From Pyrus communis (Eukaryota > Streptophyta > Magnoliopsida > Rosales > Rosaceae), in assembly GCF_963583255.1 (NCBI RefSeq), contig NC_084816.1:16479100-16543099 (forward strand): a stretch of 64,000 bases of DNA, written 5' to 3'. Position 1 is the stretch's first letter. Each line of letters starts with the position of its first letter. Below are positions 58,368 through 64,000 of this stretch, piece by piece. Under the pieces are notes generated by a model. It did not search any database and had not been told where the DNA came from. It saw nothing but the letters and a program-made list of their open reading frames with translations. Made by a program: the position numbers and the translations under genes.

Positions 58368-58765
58368 TTACCAATTTGTGCTCATCTTTTTAACAAAAGG
58401 AACGAAGTTACTCCAATTTTGAGCCCTAAAGATCTTATCATTCATTCTGAAATATGTAAATGATCTTACTGCTTCGGCCTGAGAATGGTAATAGTTAGCA
58501 TGTATTTGCCATAAACCAAATTGCAGGAGAAAAGCAAACGCGTGAATACACATGACAGAATGGGCAAAAGAAAAAGTGGTTAACTAGCTGTCAGAAGCCA
58601 TGTGTTTCTAGTTATATGACATTTGCAATATCCAATATATGTCTAACAGAAATAAATGGTACCCGGAAGTTTCTTTTGTTACTGAGCAAAGGAATTTACC
58701 CTGTCAAATCGTTCCATCGATATTTCTCCCGATCAAATGTACCCCTTTCTTTAAAACACTCCAGA
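58368..58765 (-). pseudogene. BAM9-like pseudogene end (copy D)
   Basis: Only two exons remain, tail to tail with RLK3: KKGVHLIGRNIDG (about 58765-58690, frame-broken) and the C-terminal exon FTYFRMNDKIFRAQNWSN ending MSTNW (about 58490-58368). Sequence stays alignable with copy C to about 59065, which marks the end of this duplicated unit. Confidence 0.8.
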
Positions 58766-59265
58766 TCTGGTGCAAATCGAATCATTTTAGATTACATTGG
58801 AATTGTATAATATTTTAAATATACAATAAACAAAGCATGAGGCCAGACATATTATAGAAAAAAGCCATCAGTAAGCCACCATTACCACCACCCAGCAGTG
58901 TAAATGGACAGACCCTGCCAATCCAAAGTAGTAAGATACTGATATACAGTATAGTGATGCATTTCTATATTTGTTTTCTATTAATGTCGAAATTGTATTC
59001 CAAATTTCAATAAAACTGAAAATGATTATTGATGAACTTGTCATATGTTTCTTCTTTATTATCCGGGCAAGACTAGCGTCTAGCAATTTTTAGAACCTTG
59101 CTACTACATGAACTTTTTTGGTCCGCCATGACCTTATTTAATGTCATCAGTTTAAGGTAAGAAATAGTGGCAAAACCTCTTTGGTTAGCCATGTATTCTG
59201 CACATCCACACAGATAATTTATGATTCAAACCCCATTAATATACACCCTGATCCTGATTAATTTA

Positions 59266-59396
59266 GGGGTGTGTTTACTTTTCACACACCCCATGATAAT
59301 TTCAGTTCGTTGATCTTCTTCAATTCATCCGATTCGACGGTCGAAAATTAAAAAGGTGTGTGAGAAGTAAAATGAGGTGTGTGAATATCACATCCC
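59266..59396. mobile_element. Small hAT-type MITE
   Basis: 131 bp, inverted ends ggggtgtg... and ...cacatccc, with the perfect 8-bp duplication TTAATTTA (59258-59265 and 59397-59404). An inner pair gtttacttttcacacaccc / ggtgtgtgagaagtaaa forms a hairpin. Confidence 0.8.
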
Positions 59397-59409
59397 TTAA
59401 TTTAACCAC

Positions 59410-60315
59410 ACACCATGTCCTCCTTACCCATTAATTTTTTTTCCTCTTCCTTACCCATTAATTAACTGACCACAAATGTTACCTTCAAAGGAGAAATTTT
59501 ACGAGGTACCGGGTACACAAGATAGCTGGTGTTACCCACGAATGGCACATGAGACCTGGGTTTCTTCTTTTTATATTTCGCATGTTGGCACTTGAGTTAC
59601 CATCTTCCTATTTGGTCCTTAATCCTCAACTTTTCAGAAAATAAAGTTAAATAAAACACAGAACCTAGATTCTCGTTCTGGGTCTTCGACCTCCACCCCA
59701 CCCCACCCATCTACCCCTCACCTATCTCTCTTTTTCCCTTCCTCTTCCTATTTTTAATTCTACTCCTCCCTTACGCCGGAGAAGGATCTTACAAATTACC
59801 AAGGACACTCCTACGCTTTGATTTGAGATCGGTGACTGCAGATCTGAAGGTCAGAATTGTCGTCAATCGTTCTCAAGTACCATGCAAAGCTAAGAATGGA
59901 AGAGGAGAAAGGAAAAGGTAGGAAGCGAGAGAATTTGATGGGGTTTCTCAGATGAAAATATCAACTTCGATGGAGGTGCGCAGTGGTTGGGTAAGTTGTT
60001 GGCGACGCAGGGTAGGTTGTGCTGTGAGAGGGATGTTGATTACTTTCAATTTTTGTTTCATTAAGGGTAAATTCGGAATTTTGATTGACAAAAAGTATAC
60101 TAGTTGACACTCTCTTAATTAAAAAACCAGGTAATTAGATGTTTGGCTTTTATTGGTTAGGAACACCAGCTCAATTGGTGTACCAAGTGTAAGAATAGCT
60201 TACATACATGATTATCAACTAACACATAGAATCACAATTAACCAGAATCAATACTAACACACAAATTTAAACACACACCTAACACACAAATTTAAACATA
60301 CACCTAAGGATGAAG
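59410..60315. other. Intergenic stretch, no gene recognised
   Basis: A C-rich tract (59690-59720) and a leader-like pyrimidine stretch (59725-59775) precede an ATG at 59896 with only a short open frame. Short repeats of aacacacaaatttaaacac occur at 60250-60305. Confidence 0.4.
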
Positions 60316-60319
60316 AAGG

Positions 60320-61125
60320 TATAAGACGATCGCACAACACACGTGATGCACTCTTCCATTTCATCCATCTAGCTTGTATTCTATGGTTGAGATCTCAATC
60401 TAATTATTCGTTCTTTTGTAGGATAGATCCAAGATAACGATCTAATTCATCATTCTTTTGTAAGATAGATCCAAGATAAAGAAAGTGTTCACTCTTTGGT
60501 ACTTCTTGATCTTCAATCTTAACCTTATCTCATTTGCACCCCATTCTCATTGAACTCGCACTACATATACTATGTTTTTGACCTACCTAGGTAAAGACCT
60601 CTAGATTCCAACCCTTCCCGCTAAAGGTTAAGCTTCGCATTTACTCCCCCATGCATTTCATCTATCAGCTCTATACCATATGCGAAAAGCATACACTAAG
60701 GGATATCATCTTGAATATGTCATATTAACTGGTCCATTACCAAACCAAAAAGGTAAGGACTTAAAGTTGAGCCTTGGTGTAACCTTATGGTTATTGTTGG
60801 AACCAAGTTCACACACATCCATGAACAGAGGCAAAAACCTAGTCGGACTAGCCCATGATCTCCGATGAGGGGAGAATATGGTTGATTGGGGTGTAATTGA
60901 ATCCAGAAAGGACTGCCTACATATCTTCTTTGGGAAGGAGAATCAAACCACGAGTGCAGTTCTATGAAAGAATAACGTGGGCCTTCCTTGATGAATAACC
61001 TATGGTGGGGCGTTGGGAGATGAGTTTTTCATAGATGCGTTGGTAGATGGCGGTGTGAGGGCCTCTGTTAGTCATAGAGAGAACAAGTGTGTAGTGGCTC
61101 TCTAGGGAAATATGTGAATATAGGT

Positions 61126-61165
<40 letters not shown>

Positions 61166-61620
61166 TAGTCTTGTAGAGAATAAAGTGGTCGTCCTAGAGA
61201 GAGATCGAAGTCTATCCTACTTCGAGAGAATTAGATGTCCCCCCTAATAATACCCAGGCTAGTGTATTTATAGGGATCTTAAGAGTTCTTGTAGGGAAAG
61301 TAATCTTCATGAGTTCTTACTGCAGTCCTTGCTCTAGAACACATATTTATTATTATTATTTGGATACATGCTACTCATACTCCTTTCCTCTCTAGAATCC
61401 TCCAAATAATTTTTCTTGAGATCCTATTATATGCTTTTTCCAAATTTATAAAGACCATGTGCAAATCTTTTTTTTTTTTATCTTTGTATTGTTCCATCAA
61501 CCTTCATAAGAAATAAATAGTCTCCATTGTTGAGCGTCTTGACATGAACCCGAATTGATTCTCTTAACCCATGTGTTGCCTCAGTTTATGCTCAATTACT
61601 TTCTCCCAGTCTATGCTCAA
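60320..61620 (-). pseudogene. RTE-type LINE reverse transcriptase relic
   Basis: On the - strand: LWEKVIEHKLRQH then ENQFGFMSRRSTMETIYFL and LMEQYKDKK (61620-61460), [16 protein letters not shown] and WRILE (about 61455-61380), then after an insertion HQGSTLSPYLF (about 60770), HIQDDIP and a degenerate active-site region reading MLFAYGIELID (about 60680), and a C-terminal part to about 60320. Family members carry FADDI at the catalytic site; here both Asp are replaced. Multiple stops and frame changes; the 60880-61330 stretch is not LINE-like. A short duplication near 60395-60480 repeats aagatagatccaagata. Confidence 0.75.
61129..61163. repeat. TA microsatellite
   Basis: About 17 uninterrupted TA dinucleotides inside the segment that separates the two LINE pieces. 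Confidence 0.9.
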
Positions 61621-61629
61621 CCATCTGCT

Positions 61630-62910
61630 CATTTACAACTTGTCATTAACTACCAATTGTCAAAAATGACTTATCCAAATGTAGAATATAAAGATGGAGG
61701 AGGATTTTCTCCCTTCCTAATCTCTCTCCTTTTCCATCCTCTCCTACTTAAATAGTTACGATTAGGACACGTAAATATCTTATATTGATTTTTTATAGAG
61801 ACAATAAGACAAAAAGCAAAGCGTGGGAGGAAGGAAAGGAATGGGAATAGGAGGGGAAATAATTCTACTCCTATAAAGATTGCTCGTGTTAAGACAAGCC
61901 TAAGTTCAATATGTCACAATCTTAAACATGGGACATTCGTAAACAAAGAGAAACTAATTGCCACATTGCATAATGGAAATAACGAATATGGAATTGCCCA
62001 ATTTTATAAAAGAATTGCTATCGGCACTCCAAAAATCTCATTTTGCCCTTCAAACTTTTAATAATTAGAAAGAAAAATGTATTTGTAAAAAGTATAGAAT
62101 GAAATTTTTGAAATGCTAAGAAAAGTTCCCTTTATAAAAGACATAAATGTTTTACCTTATGTAGTGATTTTGCAAGTGTGCTGGCATGTGAATATACAAA
62201 TTTAGCTGGTCATTTAGCTAGTTTGTTAGATTTTAATTTTAATTTTAATTTTTTGTTCAAGTAATACAAAGGCCTCATTTAGTTGGGGGTTGGAAATGCT
62301 CAAAAGCTGGTTGTGACTTTTAGTTTTAGGCCCTTGGTAATAAAAACCAAAGATTTTCATGGGCCACTGACTGACCAACTTGTTACTCCCGGTAGAAACA
62401 TCACCTTTATCCAAACATAGTTCAAAGATGCGTCTTATGACTGGTTTCTCATTTACAACACCGGTTCACCACTTGGACTTCATCTCTGCTTGTTGTAGCT
62501 AGGAGAGGGATCATCTCTGAATCCCTTTCACCTAGTTCTCTCTATCAACTAATCTGGACCTTTGAAATTTGATTCAATGGCTAAAAACAAGGATCCACTT
62601 TAGAAGTTATAATAACTTTAGCTGTTGAATCAAATTTCAAGAACCCGAATTGATTGATGGGAAGGACTTGGTGGAAGGGATCCGGAGATGATCCCTTTCC
62701 CTGTAGCTATAAATTCACTTGACTAGATAGAGGGAAATACACACACACACACACACAAACACGGATACCAAAAGCAGTGACAGAAATAGAACGTGTGGGT
62801 GGTGGCCTTGGTGGGCTTCCTCCCAAGCATGCAAAATCATCAAACCCTGGTAAAAATCTCTCTAAGCAAATGGCATATGGGTTATCTCTTTTATTTCTTC
62901 AGATGCTTCT
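61630..62910. other. Intergenic stretch, no gene recognised
   Basis: AT-rich with a CA microsatellite at about 62738-62757. No domain-bearing frame or terminal repeat recognised. Confidence 0.4.
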
Positions 62911-64000
62911 TGTAATACCCTGGAAAATTTTAAATATATGATTATGTGGAATCATTTTTTTCAGAATGTGAAATGACGAAAATGCCCTAAGGGGGCTAAA
63001 CGTAATTTTACGAGGATGTATTTTATCCTCAAATATATATTTTTGTCATGTTTCTTGACATATTTGGATAGAGTTCGATCCTATGAACGCGTAAGCGAAA
63101 ACCGTTTGTGAAACGAAATTATAACGAAAATGTAATTAACGATTAAAGTTGAGGGTAAAATAATCTTTTTCTCCATTAATTTGGAGAACTCCAAATTTTT
63201 TTTTGGAGCAAAGAGTGTGCCACTTGGAGGGCCATGAGAGTGGGGTGAAATATGGGACCAATCAGATGGAAAAGGGAGGAGGGACATGAGAGAAGGCAAG
63301 GGGGAGAAAGGGGGAAAACGGGTCTGTTGACCCGTGCGACCCAAACCGGCGGGAGCCATGAAATCCGGTGGTCTCCCAGCCAAATTCAGGCGAGTTGCGG
63401 CCACTCACCACCTGGAACCAACTCACCATCATCTCCTCTTCCTATTACACCTCCAAAAATCAAGAGATTTAGATTTCAAATTGGGAAAACCGCACCGGTG
63501 GGTGCGGCGGTTCTTGCCCGAGATCCACAAATTTTGAAATGATTTCATCCAATTACTACCACCATTAGACTTCCCTTAAGCCCCTGAACAAAGCCCAAGC
63601 ATTGGTTGGGACGTCGGAGTGGTTTTGGAGTCGAATCAAGAACACCCAATTTAAGGGTTTCCAGCAGGTCGAGGCCGATTTGAGCTATTTCCAGGCCGAA
63701 TTGGACTTCGACCAAGGTATGAAAGTGTTCCTCTCATTGACCTCTACAACCCTGTGAAATTTGGTAATTTTTAGAGTTCGTTGGAATTTGAGGTTCCGTT
63801 CGCCAGAAACCAACACGCACGGCTGCACATGCGGCGGCACGTGGCCAGAGAACTGATGTGGCCTTTTAAAACTAATTTCGATATTCTGAATCCATATTTG
63901 GAATGCATTTGATGTGATTCACTTGTTTAAACCTACTTAGTGATTGTTAGTCACTTGAATGATTTTCGAAAATAAGTTAGAAATTGAATTTGTGAACTAC
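62911..64000. mobile_element. Probable LTR of a Ty3/gypsy-type retrotransposon (runs off the window)
   Basis: Starts TGTAATACCCTGGAAAATTT, a wording common at the start of plant gypsy (Tekay/Del-type) LTRs. It continues with GC-rich, leader-like sequence and no coding domain to the window end. The other end, primer site and target duplication are outside, so solo LTR versus full element cannot be decided. Confidence 0.45.

Noticed and set aside
60250..60305. CRISPR-like or regular spaced array
   Set aside because: Short irregular acacac-type repeats in a eukaryotic sequence; no spacer structure.

Overview
This is a plant nuclear window, most likely from Rosaceae and perhaps the apple/pear tribe. 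Spliced LRR receptor-kinase genes, a Cassandra TRIM element whose LTRs carry a 5S-rRNA-like domain, PIF/Harbinger, hAT, Mutator-like and Helitron-type elements, an RTE-type LINE relic and an endogenous pararetrovirus all point to a dicot chromosome. The family-level guess is inference from remembered element types.

Only two genes look intact: RLK1 (3710-8096, + strand) and RLK2 (43624-48012, + strand). Each has five exons of identical lengths (565, 72, 360, 2001 and 371 nt) and encodes 1,122 residues. They are paralogous LRR receptor-like kinases with a non-RD kinase (HCD instead of HRD), the type typical of LRR class XII immune receptors. A third copy, RLK3 (55028-57952), is a pseudogene lacking exons 1-2.

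Behind each RLK, tail to tail on the - strand, lies a decayed copy of a beta-amylase gene resembling BAM9 (8508-13493, 48343-50446, 58368-58765). An orphan copy sits at 21540-23515 and an isolated first exon at 39112-39363. A decayed copper P-type ATPase (HMA5-like) opens the window at 1-1298, and part of it recurs at 38803-39056 beside further BAM9 and RLK scraps. The window is therefore a repeatedly duplicated HMA5 / RLK / BAM9 neighbourhood in which only two receptors survive.

Mobile DNA fills most of the rest. From left to right: a solo LTR in the RLK1 promoter (1874-3345); a small MITE and a hAT element inside BAM9-A; a hAT-like element with a nested MITE (16100-17457); an unidentified decayed ORF (17461-18899, - strand) bounded by hAT and Harbinger ends; a Harbinger element (18894-21339); Helitron-like 3' ends at about 29110 and 38042; a three-LTR Cassandra (30542-31538); a Tourist-like element (34978-35896); a 1,000-bp Mutator-like palindrome (41233-42232); a rearranged florendovirus-like pararetrovirus (about 50516-54780); a LINE relic (60320-61620); and probably the start of an LTR retrotransposon (62911 to the end).

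The main biology on view is a birth-and-death receptor cluster. Element insertions have separated the regulatory regions of its two surviving members. Copy-to-copy comparison supplies empty sites for several insertions, so their order can be partly worked out from this window alone.
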